Source: Pseudanabaena sp. 'Roaring Creek' (GTDB lineage: Bacteria; Cyanobacteriota; Cyanobacteriia; Pseudanabaenales; Pseudanabaenaceae). Taken from it: a DNA stretch of 64,000 bases. Positions 1 through 7,234 of the stretch are shown here, piece by piece. The position numbers and the translations under genes were made by a program. Numbering within the stretch: the stretch's first letter is position 1; every line of letters starts with the position of its first letter. The notes under the pieces were generated by a model. It made no database searches and was not told the origin of the DNA. It saw only the letters and a list, made by a program, of their open reading frames with translations. The stretch is taken from NCBI RefSeq assembly GCF_001402795.1, contig NZ_LIRE01000676.1, positions 1-64,000 of the forward strand, in the 5' to 3' direction.

Positions 1-2
1 AA

Positions 3-1100
3 CTAAAACAATATCCTTCAATTGATTATAATGAATTATATAAACAGATTGATGCTAGGTTTAAATCATTTTTAGATGGCTTGAAAGATTCTGAAGAAGA
101 GCAATTGAATATTAGTGGGAATGACTTTATAAGAGAACAAATTGATCAATTATTTTACAATAAAATTGGTTCTCCTCCAAGCAAATCTGAGTTAGATTCT
201 ATATATGAAGAAGGCAAAGAAAGATATTCAAATTTTTATCCTCCGGGATTTAAGGACAATACAGCAGAAAAAAAGAAAAGTCCTTATTTATGTAATGGGT
301 TGATTTTTAAACGTGAATATGGTGATTTAATTGTCTGGAAAGAAATTCTTAAAAAGGTAGAAGAAGAACAGTGGAAATATATAATTTTTGTTACTGATGA
401 TGATAAGGAAGACTGGTGGCGAGAAGAGGATGGAAAAACATTAAGCGCATGTCCTCAATTAACAGAAGAGATTTTTAAGTTTGGTATTAAATGTTTTTAT
501 ATGTATTCTTCTGATCGATTTTTGAAATTTGCTAAACAATATATACCAGAAGTTGATGTTAAAGAAGAATCAATTGGACAGGTTGAAGAGTTTATAGAAC
601 TTGCGCGAGAACAAGAAGCCGAAGAAAATAAAACTGATATATTAAGAATGTTAAGTTCACGTAAAGTCAATCTTTTAGTTTCAGAATGGCTTGTTGATAA
701 TTATTCTTTTGAAGAAATTATTGTGCAGGAAACAGGAATAGATATTATTTGCTTAACAACATTAGATTCATTAGATAATCAATTGAAGGTCGGATATGAA
801 GTGAAAAACTCACACAAATTTAGACTTTCTCGATTGGGAATGAGAAATTCGTTAAATCAGATTGTGAGTTATATCCAATCCTCTCAACTTGATAAAGCTT
901 ATCTTGTAATTGTTATTCCTTCTTCTGACTCAACGACTTTAGCAATTAAAAGTTTTACAATTTCCCTAAAAGAACTCATGATTGATACACCCTTAACTAA
1001 CTTTACAATTGGCTTGATCGTAGGTACTATCATCAATAATCGTATTGATTATCCTTCTCCATCTCTTTGCTTTAATGAGCTTGCACGTATTGAACCTTAA
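3..1100 (+). CDS. PIN-like domain protein with possible PD-(D/E)XK C-terminus, 5' partial
   Basis: The reading frame is open from the left edge, so the true start lies outside the window. The first half resembles bacterial PIN_8-type proteins: a GDLIVWKEIL segment (near base 320) is followed by IIFVTDDDKEDWW and a predicted helical stretch, the pattern of the Asp-rich second half of a PIN nuclease. The second half (from about base 640) contains GIDIICL followed by YEVKNS, which resembles the D...ExK core of restriction-like nucleases; this second assignment is inference. It may be an RNase or DNase with a defence or toxin role. Codon use is clearly more AT-rich than the genes that follow, which fits separate acquisition. 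A strong hairpin follows the stop codon. Confidence 0.6.
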   Translation, partial: LKQYPSIDYNELYKQIDARFKSFLDGLKDSEEEQLNISGNDFIREQIDQLFYNKIGSPPSKSELDSIYEEGKERYSNFYPPGFKDNTAEKKKSPYLCNGLIFKREYGDLIVWKEILKKVEEEQWKYIIFVTDDDKEDWWREEDGKTLSACPQLTEEIFKFGIKCFYMYSSDRFLKFAKQYIPEVDVKEESIGQVEEFIELAREQEAEENKTDILRMLSSRKVNLLVSEWLVDNYSFEEIIVQETGIDIICLTTLDSLDNQLKVGYEVKNSHKFRLSRLGMRNSLNQIVSYIQSSQLDKAYLVIVIPSSDSTTLAIKSFTISLKELMIDTPLTNFTIGLIVGTIINNRIDYPSPSLCFNELARIEP

Positions 1101-1103
1101 ATT

Positions 1104-1137
1104 TTCTTAACGAAGAAGGGAAGTTCTTCGTTAAGAA
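1104..1137 (+). terminator. Hairpin terminator after the PIN-like gene
   Basis: A 14-bp perfect inverted repeat (TTCTTAACGAAGAA and its complement) with a 6-base GGGAAG loop begins a few bases after the stop codon. The flanking T and A runs make it a likely bidirectional Rho-independent terminator. Confidence 0.7.
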
Positions 1138-1174
1138 ATAACTATCAACAAAATAGTATGATCGCATCTCGAAT

Positions 1175-1191
1175 GGGTTCGGGGTTGAGGG
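1175..1191 (+). repeat. Dispersed 17-bp element, copy 1 (exact)
   Basis: Exact GGGTTCGGGGTTGAGGG, in the gap between the PIN-like gene and the HAD gene. First of 17 copies in the window. Confidence 0.85.
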
Positions 1192-1231
1192 GCATTTCAT
1201 GGAATCAGTAATTCGTGATATCATTAACGTG

Positions 1232-1247
1232 TTGATAACATATTGAT
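1232..1247 (+). promoter_or_regulatory. Shared 16-bp motif TTGATAACATATTGAT, site 1
   Basis: The motif ends a few bases before the ATG of the HAD gene. Close versions occur at 58021 and 60795. Its position over a start codon suggests an operator or another protein-binding site; the function is inferred only from position and recurrence. Confidence 0.4.
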
Positions 1248-1250
1248 GAT

Positions 1251-1964
1251 ATGCCGCAGGAAATTAAATGCCTTGTTGTGGACAAAGACAATACATTAGT
1301 TCTCCCAAAATCTGGGGAAACGTTTGTTCAAGCACCTGACGATCAGGTATTGATTGATGGTGTATCTAAGGCGCTTCGACAGTATGTTGACAATGGTTGG
1401 TCTATTTCGATCGCAAGTAATCAAGGTGGATGTGAGATAAGAACCTGTCATCCAAATGCTCTGCCAGTAGGGGCATACTATTTGGATCGTGACACCCCTT
1501 TAAAAGTTGAACAGGTTGCGATTTTGCATGGCAAGGTTGCGATCTATACAAATCCACAGCCAAAAGATATTATTTTCCTGCCTCTGGACGCGATCGCTAG
1601 ATTTCAGTACAAGACTATTGACATGGCAATTTCGGAAATGAGATTTGCTATGGAACTGACTGGAATTCAAAAAGGTTATTTCTGCCCAGATATGGCTGGA
1701 CAGGAATGCTATGCAGTGGGAAAATCGGCAACAGCAGAGGTAGGAGAAGTATCTCCTGTTACAAGAGGTTTATATCGAAAACCCAATGGCGGAATGCTTC
1801 AAGAAGCCCTTTTTGATTCCTGTGGAGAATATCTGACAGCTCAAGAGATAGCCAGTCGCGGTATTGAATTTCTCATGGTTGGAGATCGCCAAGAAGATCT
1901 TGAAGCGGCAAAGAAAGCTGGTGCTAAATTCAAGTACAGGACGCAATGGATAGATTTGGATTAA
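1251..1964 (+). CDS. HAD-family phosphatase (HAD-IIIA / polynucleotide 3'-phosphatase-like)
   Basis: All four HAD motifs are visible: VVDKDNT near residue 10 (nucleophile and acid aspartates), SNQGG near residue 57, a Lys in RKPNGGM near residue 176, and VGDRQEDLEAAKKAG near residue 211. The NQGG form of motif II is typical of the HAD-IIIA group, which includes PNK 3'-phosphatases and GmhB-like enzymes. The 237-residue length suits a stand-alone phosphatase without a kinase domain. A role in trimming 3'-phosphates during phage nucleic acid repair is plausible but not shown. The stop overlaps the next gene by 19 bases, so the two are probably co-transcribed. Confidence 0.8.
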   Translation: MPQEIKCLVVDKDNTLVLPKSGETFVQAPDDQVLIDGVSKALRQYVDNGWSISIASNQGGCEIRTCHPNALPVGAYYLDRDTPLKVEQVAILHGKVAIYTNPQPKDIIFLPLDAIARFQYKTIDMAISEMRFAMELTGIQKGYFCPDMAGQECYAVGKSATAEVGEVSPVTRGLYRKPNGGMLQEALFDSCGEYLTAQEIASRGIEFLMVGDRQEDLEAAKKAGAKFKYRTQWIDLD

Positions 1965-2551
1965 TTCAAACCTGTCGAAAATGTCAAGGAAAACTTGTCA
2001 AAAATGGGCGATCGCACAATATCCAACGGTACGTCTGCTCTAACTGTGGTAAATATTCCAGTGAAGGTAAGCGTAAGCGTGGTGGACAGTGTAAAGGCGA
2101 TCGCCCAATGACTGGTTACGAACGATTAAAAAATAGTAGGAATAGACGTATGAAAGCAAAAGAACTTGCATCCATTTTGAATGGACGAGAAATAGGTGAA
2201 GAGATTACCGCCGAAGAAATTGAAGGTGTAATTGAAAACAATTTAATAGTTGCTTTTGGGTATAGCGACGATACTCTTGTCGTTCACGGTGTAAAGGAGC
2301 GAGTTGACAGCCTATCGATCGTTCGTGTTAATGGCAAATTTTTTGATAAGTCCGAACTCCAAGAGGACAAGTCGATCTTGGCTAAGTATGGCTTTAACAT
2401 TGAGCCTGATATTGCGATTGATGCGATCGATGACCCTGAAGATTTTGATGGTTATTGGCGCATTAATGTAAGCGGTGTTGAAAGCTTTCCTTTTACCATC
2501 TATGAGGGTAAATATCCATTCTGTCTTGGGGCTGTAATCCAGATTGAATAG
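1946..2551 (+). CDS. Zinc-ribbon protein fused to a phage-type C-terminal domain
   Basis: The first 35 residues form a zinc ribbon (CRKCQGKLVKNG then RYVCSNCG), similar to the N-terminal ribbon of IS1-type InsA and of many phage proteins. A basic linker with DRPMTGYERLKNSRNRR follows. From about residue 70 the protein changes to MKAKELASILNGREIGEEIT and a VAFGYSDD segment, a pattern I associate with small uncharacterised phage proteins that normally begin at that methionine. This suggests a fusion of two formerly separate genes. Nucleic-acid binding is inferred from the ribbon. It overlaps the HAD gene in another frame. Confidence 0.6.
   Translation: MDRFGLIQTCRKCQGKLVKNGRSHNIQRYVCSNCGKYSSEGKRKRGGQCKGDRPMTGYERLKNSRNRRMKAKELASILNGREIGEEITAEEIEGVIENNLIVAFGYSDDTLVVHGVKERVDSLSIVRVNGKFFDKSELQEDKSILAKYGFNIEPDIAIDAIDDPEDFDGYWRINVSGVESFPFTIYEGKYPFCLGAVIQIE
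2507..2551 (+). repeat. 45-bp duplication, copy 1 (3' end of the zinc-ribbon gene)
   Basis: These are the last 45 coding bases of the zinc-ribbon gene. Copy 2 at 2831 differs by only about three bases. Confidence 0.85.
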
Positions 2552-2568
2552 TAAATATTAAATAACCT

Positions 2569-2835
2569 ATGGAAATCAAACTCCTCTCATCCCCAGCAAA
2601 GCAAATTGCCGAAGATATTCTCAAAGGAGCTTTACCTCCTGAAACTTATGACATCGAGGTTATCTATTGGTTATTGCATCTTGAACCCAATTTAACCGTT
2701 TATCGGATTGATGAGTTTAATCAAAACGGTGGAGGTGATGAACGACTTGACATTCCTATCAAGGTTGTGTTTTCTGCCAATCAAATCAAGATTGCGCTAG
2801 AAAATGATATTGAGATGCGTCCTCAATTGAGGTAA
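2569..2835 (+). CDS. Hypothetical protein, 88 residues
   Basis: This short acidic protein is not recognised. It begins MEIKLLSSPAKQIAEDILKG and has no evident membrane segment or catalytic motif. It is bracketed by two near-identical 45-bp copies of the 3' end of the preceding gene, so it may have arrived by, or be moved by, recombination between them. The start ATG is 18 bases after the preceding stop. Confidence 0.6.
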   Translation: MEIKLLSSPAKQIAEDILKGALPPETYDIEVIYWLLHLEPNLTVYRIDEFNQNGGGDERLDIPIKVVFSANQIKIALENDIEMRPQLR

Positions 2836-2875
2836 ATATCCATTCTGTCTTGGGGTTGTAATCCAGATCGAATAA
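2831..2875 (+). repeat. 45-bp duplication, copy 2
   Basis: Near-perfect copy of bases 2507-2551. It overlaps the last codons of the 88-residue gene and runs into the gap after it, where it no longer encodes protein. Confidence 0.85.
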
Positions 2876-2910
2876 TTAATTTTGACTCAACCAAACAATA
2901 AAGCAAAAAA

Positions 2911-3348
2911 ATGGGATATCTAAACAGAAGATACGAGCAAGCAGGATCGAAAGAATGGAATAATTTTCCCTTGTACTCTGAGCGATATGGGAAATGGTAT
3001 CAGGACATCCATGAAGTCTATGAGTGGAACGAACAGCATGTTCAAGAGAGTCAGCCCGAACTTGCTGAATTAAAGGAAGAATGGGATAAAGCTAAGCTTA
3101 CGGCTGAAGGTATTTGTGATTTTGATTGCCTTTACCTATCAATACCTGAATACCTCCCGACCTTGGATTTTTCGGAAGACATACAACTGCCTGACAATGT
3201 TGACGATCTATCTGAAATCTTGCCCGCCAATATTTCAGCAATGCTAAATCAGCTAAATACTCTAATCATTGAGACTAAGTTTGTTGTCAGTTACTCAGAA
3301 ACAAAGTTTAAGCCAATTCCAGACACTTTAGGGTTTACCGCCAAATAG
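2911..3348 (+). CDS. Hypothetical protein, 145 residues
   Basis: Unrecognised soluble protein, rich in aromatic residues at the N-terminus (NNFPLYSERYGKWYQDIHEVYEWNEQH). No membrane segment or known motif is seen. It is in the same orientation and series as the small genes around it. Confidence 0.55.
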   Translation: MGYLNRRYEQAGSKEWNNFPLYSERYGKWYQDIHEVYEWNEQHVQESQPELAELKEEWDKAKLTAEGICDFDCLYLSIPEYLPTLDFSEDIQLPDNVDDLSEILPANISAMLNQLNTLIIETKFVVSYSETKFKPIPDTLGFTAK

Positions 3349-3359
3349 GGCAGGAAATT

Positions 3360-3744
3360 ATGATTTTATCTACCACGTCAAAAATGCCAAAAAGGTTATC
3401 TGAAATCAAGCCTTATCAAGAAATTGAAGAACCAAGGCTAAGGCTTGCAGTTTACCAGCTTGCCAAAAAAACCAAAAATTTAGGGGCTTGCTTGAAATTT
3501 GCGATGTGGCTTTCTCCATGTCGAGAAAGCCGACAAAAACACAGGCAGCAAAAAATTGTCCAACTTCTTGCAGGATATTAATGAGCTTCAAAGAGAATCG
3601 GGATTTTCTCGGAAATCTATCATAGAAGCAACTTTTCGACTAAGAGATATTGGCTGCATCAAGATCGAGCATGAAAATCGCATACCGCACTATCTGCTTA
3701 TCCCAGAAAAGCTTCCTAAACTTGGTCACTATAGAGATATTTAA
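3360..3744 (+). pseudogene. Possible frameshifted winged-helix-type gene
   Basis: An ATG frame runs from 3360 to a stop at 3581. A second, +1 frame opens at 3496 and runs to 3744. The first frame has a helical N-terminus with LRLAVYQLAKKTKNLGACL. The second continues with SGFSRKSIIEATFRLRDIGC, which looks like the recognition helix and turn of a winged-helix DNA-binding domain. The shift must lie between 3496 and 3581, where an A6 run occurs at 3550-3555. This could be a decayed gene, a sequencing error in a homopolymer, or programmed slippage. A DNA-binding role is inference. Confidence 0.45.
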
Positions 3745-3773
3745 AAATATCAATAACGTGGTAATATCATATC

Positions 3774-3848
3774 TGCGGAGTGGAGGAGCTTGGTTACCTC
3801 GTCAGTCTCATAATCTGAAGTTCGGCAGTTCAAATCTGCCCTCCGCCT
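3774..3848 (+). tRNA. tRNA-Met (CAT anticodon)
   Basis: A cloverleaf can be folded by eye: acceptor TGCGGAG with CTCCGCC (six pairs; first pair mismatched), D-stem GAGG/CCTC, anticodon loop CTCATAA with CAT, and T-stem GGCAG/CTGCC around TTCAAAT. The loop CTCATAATC is typical of elongator tRNA-Met, but a CAT anticodon modified to read AUA (tRNA-Ile2) cannot be excluded. CCA is not encoded. Phage tRNAs usually supplement host translation. The mismatch at 1:72 recalls an initiator tRNA but the other landmarks do not. Confidence 0.75.
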
Positions 3849-3850
3849 TC

Positions 3851-3867
3851 GGGCTTAGCCCTTTTTT
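3851..3867 (+). terminator. Short terminator-like hairpin after the tRNA
   Basis: GGGC-TTA-GCCC followed directly by six T residues, immediately after the tRNA. The stem is short, so this is only a candidate. Confidence 0.35.
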
Positions 3868-3870
3868 ACC

Positions 3871-3910
3871 ACAAAAGAAAGCGATCGCAATTACGATCGC
3901 TTTCTTTTGT
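3871..3910. terminator. 17-bp hairpin built on GCGATCGC
   Basis: ACAAAAGAAAGCGATCG pairs perfectly with its complement at 3894-3910 around the loop CAATTA. The T-rich descending arm suggests a terminator for the tRNA transcript. It shows a HIP1-type core recruited into a hairpin. Confidence 0.65.
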
Positions 3911-3935
3911 CTAACAAAATTATTAAATCAAAAAG

Positions 3936-4430
3936 ATGCAAAAAATCACTGAGTTGAATGAACCTCCGATTGTAAATGCATTTTATTTAGTACCTTGCAT
4001 TTTGATAGGCGATCGCAAGTTCGAGGGATTCAAAAAAGGGGAGTATTGCCCTGTGCTATTACCTTGGCATAATGATGCAGATATTGGGCTAAAAGAAGGT
4101 CATTATCATTACGATTTTCGGTTTATAAATCCACTCATAAAAATTCGTAACAACTCAGTACTAAATGAGATTACTAGGAAACCTCATTCGGATATTCCTT
4201 TCGATATTACAATTCACTGGAAAAAGAAAAAGTGCTTTGATCCTGATGCTAGATACAGTCGTATTCAGAAGCTAATCGATTTAGATTCTACCAAAAGACT
4301 TGTTATGAAAGATAATATCTGCCCACATCGAGGGACACTGCTGCATAGCATTCCTATTCATGATGGCTGCGTAACTTGCCCGACGCATGGATTAACTTGG
4401 AATTGTAAATCGGGTGAGCTGGTGGTCTAG
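3936..4430 (+). CDS. Rieske-type [2Fe-2S] domain protein
   Basis: The C-terminus carries both halves of a Rieske cluster site: CPHRGTLL near residue 128 and CPTHGLTWN near residue 148, i.e. C-x-H and C-x-x-H with about 16 residues between them. The residues between and after these motifs (a GCVTC strand and the terminal SGELVV) match a minimal Rieske fold. The N-terminal 120 residues are not recognised and show no signal peptide or oxygenase catalytic domain. Small Rieske proteins without partners are known in some phages but their substrate is unknown. It converges on the RusA gene, overlapping it by four bases. Confidence 0.75.
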   Translation: MQKITELNEPPIVNAFYLVPCILIGDRKFEGFKKGEYCPVLLPWHNDADIGLKEGHYHYDFRFINPLIKIRNNSVLNEITRKPHSDIPFDITIHWKKKKCFDPDARYSRIQKLIDLDSTKRLVMKDNICPHRGTLLHSIPIHDGCVTCPTHGLTWNCKSGELVV

Positions 4431-4867
4431 TACAGAACTATTAGCGTACTAGGCGATCGCTTATCTGAGTGATTTAGGAACATGCATTGTTCTGGCACGA
4501 CCATAAAATGATCTCCTCTTAGTATATTTGCATCTACTAAAGCATCTGCACAAGAACCACCAGCATTATCACCGTCCTGCTTTCGATTATGCTTACCGTC
4601 GAAGATATACATAATGTTGGCTTGAACTAAAGGGAAATTGTATTTTGGATATTCCAACTTGATGCAAGACAATAACCCAGCAACTTTAGACTTCCAATCC
4701 ATATAATCCGAGGGCATATATACAGTACCCGTTTCAGTATTCATTCTCGGTCTTTCTTTAGCGATGACAGAACCATTAATCCTGAACATGATTGATTCTT
4801 TCATCGCTGACTGTAAGTGCTTAATTTGCTCCGTGATCGCCCAATCTCGTAACTCGCAATCTGTCAT
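4427..4867 (-). CDS. rusA: RusA-like Holliday junction resolvase
   Basis: The core matches the RusA family: FRINGSVIAKERPRM near residue 28 (substrate-binding loop with RPR), then KQDGDNAGGSCADALVDA near residue 96, which supplies the conserved acidic residues, and a following GDHFMVVPEQ. The family resolves branched DNA during phage replication and packaging. Family members usually start close to the FRINGS strand, so an internal ATG at 4789 is an alternative start; the longer N-terminus was kept because it is open. The gene is opposite to its neighbours. Confidence 0.75.
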   Translation of the reverse strand: MTDCELRDWAITEQIKHLQSAMKESIMFRINGSVIAKERPRMNTETGTVYMPSDYMDWKSKVAGLLSCIKLEYPKYNFPLVQANIMYIFDGKHNRKQDGDNAGGSCADALVDANILRGDHFMVVPEQCMFLNHSDKRSPSTLIVLY

Positions 4868-5179
4868 AACAATCCTGAAAAGTCTTAACTAAATATAACA
4901 GCAATGTATTGATTCCGTGCCATTTTTTAATTCTTTTACAACAATTAAAATGAAAGCGATCGCCGAAGGGATATGTCAGAAGTAGATCTAGCAGGATACG
5001 ATTCTGACAAATGTTTATTTCTATCTTTGCCAAATTCAAGTTAGAATCTATCCATAAGAGTAAGTAGCTTAATTGGAAGATACCTATAACTTTACCATCT
5101 ACACCAAGTGGGGATATCGCCATGTAATGACAAGAACTTTAGGGATTTATATTTGAATGTTTTTGAGAATTGTATTCGA
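4868..5179. other. Gap without convincing gene
   Basis: About 310 bases with no good coding frame. A 100-codon minus frame overlaps RusA but has no start signal or recognisable sequence. A HIP1 site is present; otherwise nothing is seen up to the palindrome at 5180. Confidence 0.5.
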
Positions 5180-5205
5180 GGGGAAGTAGATATATCTACT
5201 TCCCC
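5180..5205. terminator. 26-bp perfect palindrome
   Basis: GGGGAAGTAGATA followed directly by its reverse complement, then CTTTTA. The perfect symmetry plus a T run suggests a terminator or a dimeric operator just before the next gene's ribosome site. Confidence 0.6.
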
Positions 5206-5223
5206 TTTTACTTAGGAGTGGTT

Positions 5224-5721
5224 ATGCGATTATTGTTTGCTCAAGAGATACTGACGGAACTTGGATACAACCTTGGTGCGATCGCCGATCCGATTGCCGA
5301 ATTAAAAAATGTAATAGAAATGGGTTCGGGGTTGAGGGTACATAACGATAATTTTGAAGAATCTTTACTTGAAGGATTGGGCTATCGCGCCGACGCAATT
5401 ACGCCAGAATCATTTGAGGATTCTGTACGGTTAATCTGCAAACCCTATCGGATTGATGCTGAGGCAGACCCTAGAGATATGGTTGTGGGTGCAGCTATAG
5501 ATGACTTAGGCAAGCATGTTACTGCATTCACCGAAGAGATTTCTAAAAAGGTCAAGCAATGGCAAGAAGAAGGCTTAGGATTGCAAGAAATTGGCGATCG
5601 CATTGACACAATTTACAGTAGCCCAGATTATCTAGGGAAATCATTTACAGATAGTTTGGCTGATTGGTTTGCAATCTCTTATTTGGGAGGTGTAGACGAG
5701 ATTTCTTCCGAGGGCAGCTAA
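5224..5721 (+). CDS. Hypothetical protein with in-frame dispersed element
   Basis: Unrecognised 165-residue acidic, mostly helical protein (MRLLFAQEILTELGYNLGA). The ATG at 5224 was chosen because TAGGAG lies just upstream and the longer frame would have to cross the palindrome at 5180. Residues 33-38 (GSGLRV) are encoded by an exact copy of the dispersed 17-bp element. The gene overlaps the 3' end of the convergent tail gene by four bases. Confidence 0.6.
   Translation: MRLLFAQEILTELGYNLGAIADPIAELKNVIEMGSGLRVHNDNFEESLLEGLGYRADAITPESFEDSVRLICKPYRIDAEADPRDMVVGAAIDDLGKHVTAFTEEISKKVKQWQEEGLGLQEIGDRIDTIYSSPDYLGKSFTDSLADWFAISYLGGVDEISSEGS
5322..5338 (+). repeat. Dispersed 17-bp element, copy 2 (exact, in frame)
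   Basis: Exact copy inside the 165-residue gene, read as GSGLR. Confidence 0.85.
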
Positions 5722-6536
5722 CCTGCGACCAATCGCAAACCACCGATGGGAATATATATTTTCTTACCAATATTTACTGGGTACGGTAAGGTCAATAATG
5801 GGCAAACAATTAGATTTCCACCAACAGCAGCAGTCCAAACACCTACATTATTGATATCAGGAGTAGCGCCGAGGCTATTACCAAAAGGAAGGATTAAAGC
5901 ATTAGATATTTCTTTTGTGCTTCCAACTGATGTCACTGGTGTCCATCCCGCAGGGGAGATCGCTAATCTTGTAGTAGCAATTAAAGAAGTTACTTCTGTC
6001 CCTGCGCCAGTTGGATCAAGGCTATTGCTCAATCCAACGTAGAGATTTGTAAATGAGTCTGGGTGAGCAGTTCCCAATAGCCAATTAAGCTGATTAGTCC
6101 TCTCCCAAACTGACCAAGATATAATATCGAGCGATAATGTTATGGCACTAGCTGCGATCGTAACAGGATCGCCAGTGTTGAACGTCAATGGCAATGCTGC
6201 ACCTGTCGAGTCTTGCAACGGCACAGGCATTAGGAAGTTGCCGCCTACTTGTGAGTCCCACAATCCAAGAAAGGCTACAGATCCCCCTATTAAGGCATTT
6301 CCCCAGTCCAATAGCAAGGAATTGCTTGCTTGAACATTCGATCCGACAGTTGTAGGGGTTGAAAAACTGGAAGCTGATATCCTGCCAGAGACAAGAGTAG
6401 GAGTAATCTCGTTACTACCAGTTACGTCTACACCTGAAGTATGGAATCCCCACCATAGGGTCGGGGGAGATGGGTAAGCATTACCAAGAATGTAGCCTAA
6501 TTGGATTGATTGAAGATACGAGGATGTAAAAGTCAT
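5718..6536 (-). CDS. Tail fibre/tip protein with two similar domains
   Basis: Beta-rich protein of 272 residues with two related halves: each has a WWGF or YVGL strand, a run of Ser/Thr-rich strands, a NSLLLDWGN or NALILPFGN strand, then G(L/V)W(D/T)..VGGN. The small, repeated beta domains and position at the end of a minus-strand run of fibre genes suggest a tail fibre or receptor-binding accessory component. It has no signal peptide. The assignment to the tail is from context and composition. Confidence 0.6.
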   Translation of the reverse strand: MTFTSSYLQSIQLGYILGNAYPSPPTLWWGFHTSGVDVTGSNEITPTLVSGRISASSFSTPTTVGSNVQASNSLLLDWGNALIGGSVAFLGLWDSQVGGNFLMPVPLQDSTGAALPLTFNTGDPVTIAASAITLSLDIISWSVWERTNQLNWLLGTAHPDSFTNLYVGLSNSLDPTGAGTEVTSLIATTRLAISPAGWTPVTSVGSTKEISNALILPFGNSLGATPDINNVGVWTAAVGGNLIVCPLLTLPYPVNIGKKIYIPIGGLRLVAG

Positions 6537-6540
6537 ATTT

Positions 6541-7230
6541 TTAGATGAATTTGAAAGTATTTACAATATCGGAAGTAACGGTCATGTTTACGAACTTAGG
6601 GTCTGATACTCCCATAGCTTGTTTTAATGGTTCAGTCGCGGCAAAATTTTCCCCGTTAAGCCTGTTGTAGATTGCACCTGCAAAGGGTAGCTTAGTCAGA
6701 TTTTTGACCGAATTATGCATATAGGTATCCGATTGCAAATAATTCGGGAAAGCACTTGATTTAACAATCAGAGAAGATCCACAATATTCTTTAAATCCTT
6801 TATCGATAAAGATTAGATTACCTTTCTGTTCGTTAATAAATCCTGCTTCTAAATAATACCCCTCGGTAACAGGTGGATTTGCAAGAACGTATTCAACGAT
6901 ATTATTACTAACGAAATCATCAGCATCGATAGGCATTAAATAGCTAGGGTCGTATCGTTTTGCATAATCAAACCCGATTTGTAGCTTTTGGGCGCGATCT
7001 TTTTCTTTCTCCCGAAAGCTTGCCAGAAGGTTGGGAGATTTTATATCAGTTAGAACCCAATCAATATTGATACTCTCAAGAATTGGCTGTTGATTACAAA
7101 CGACGATTGTTCTGAAACTGCTATTAGATTGATTTTGAATTGAATCCAGAGTTTTTCTCAAAAGACTGGATGCTTTCAACCAGTCATGACAAGCGGCGGG
7201 TGATTTTAATGCGACTAAGAAAACGAACAT
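6541..7230 (-). CDS. GT2-type glycosyltransferase in the tail-fibre cluster
   Basis: Begins MFVFLVALKSP, then RKTLDSIQNQSNSSFRTIVVCNQ, the usual first helix and strand of GT-A transferases, followed by a DADD motif near residue 118 within YLMPIDADDFV, which would bind the metal and nucleotide sugar. The ATG at 7230 is preferred because the longer frame would overlap the upstream lectin gene by about 95 bases. It is 229 residues, a single catalytic domain without membrane segments. It sits between two fibre genes, so it may glycosylate a fibre or a host surface polymer; the acceptor is unknown. Confidence 0.7.
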   Translation of the reverse strand: MFVFLVALKSPAACHDWLKASSLLRKTLDSIQNQSNSSFRTIVVCNQQPILESINIDWVLTDIKSPNLLASFREKEKDRAQKLQIGFDYAKRYDPSYLMPIDADDFVSNNIVEYVLANPPVTEGYYLEAGFINEQKGNLIFIDKGFKEYCGSSLIVKSSAFPNYLQSDTYMHNSVKNLTKLPFAGAIYNRLNGENFAATEPLKQAMGVSDPKFVNMTVTSDIVNTFKFI

Positions 7231-7234
7231 ATTT

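Noticed and set aside
4821-5123. 100-codon minus frame overlapping the RusA gene
   Set aside because: It has no recognisable sequence or start signal and overlaps a well supported gene; likely non-coding.
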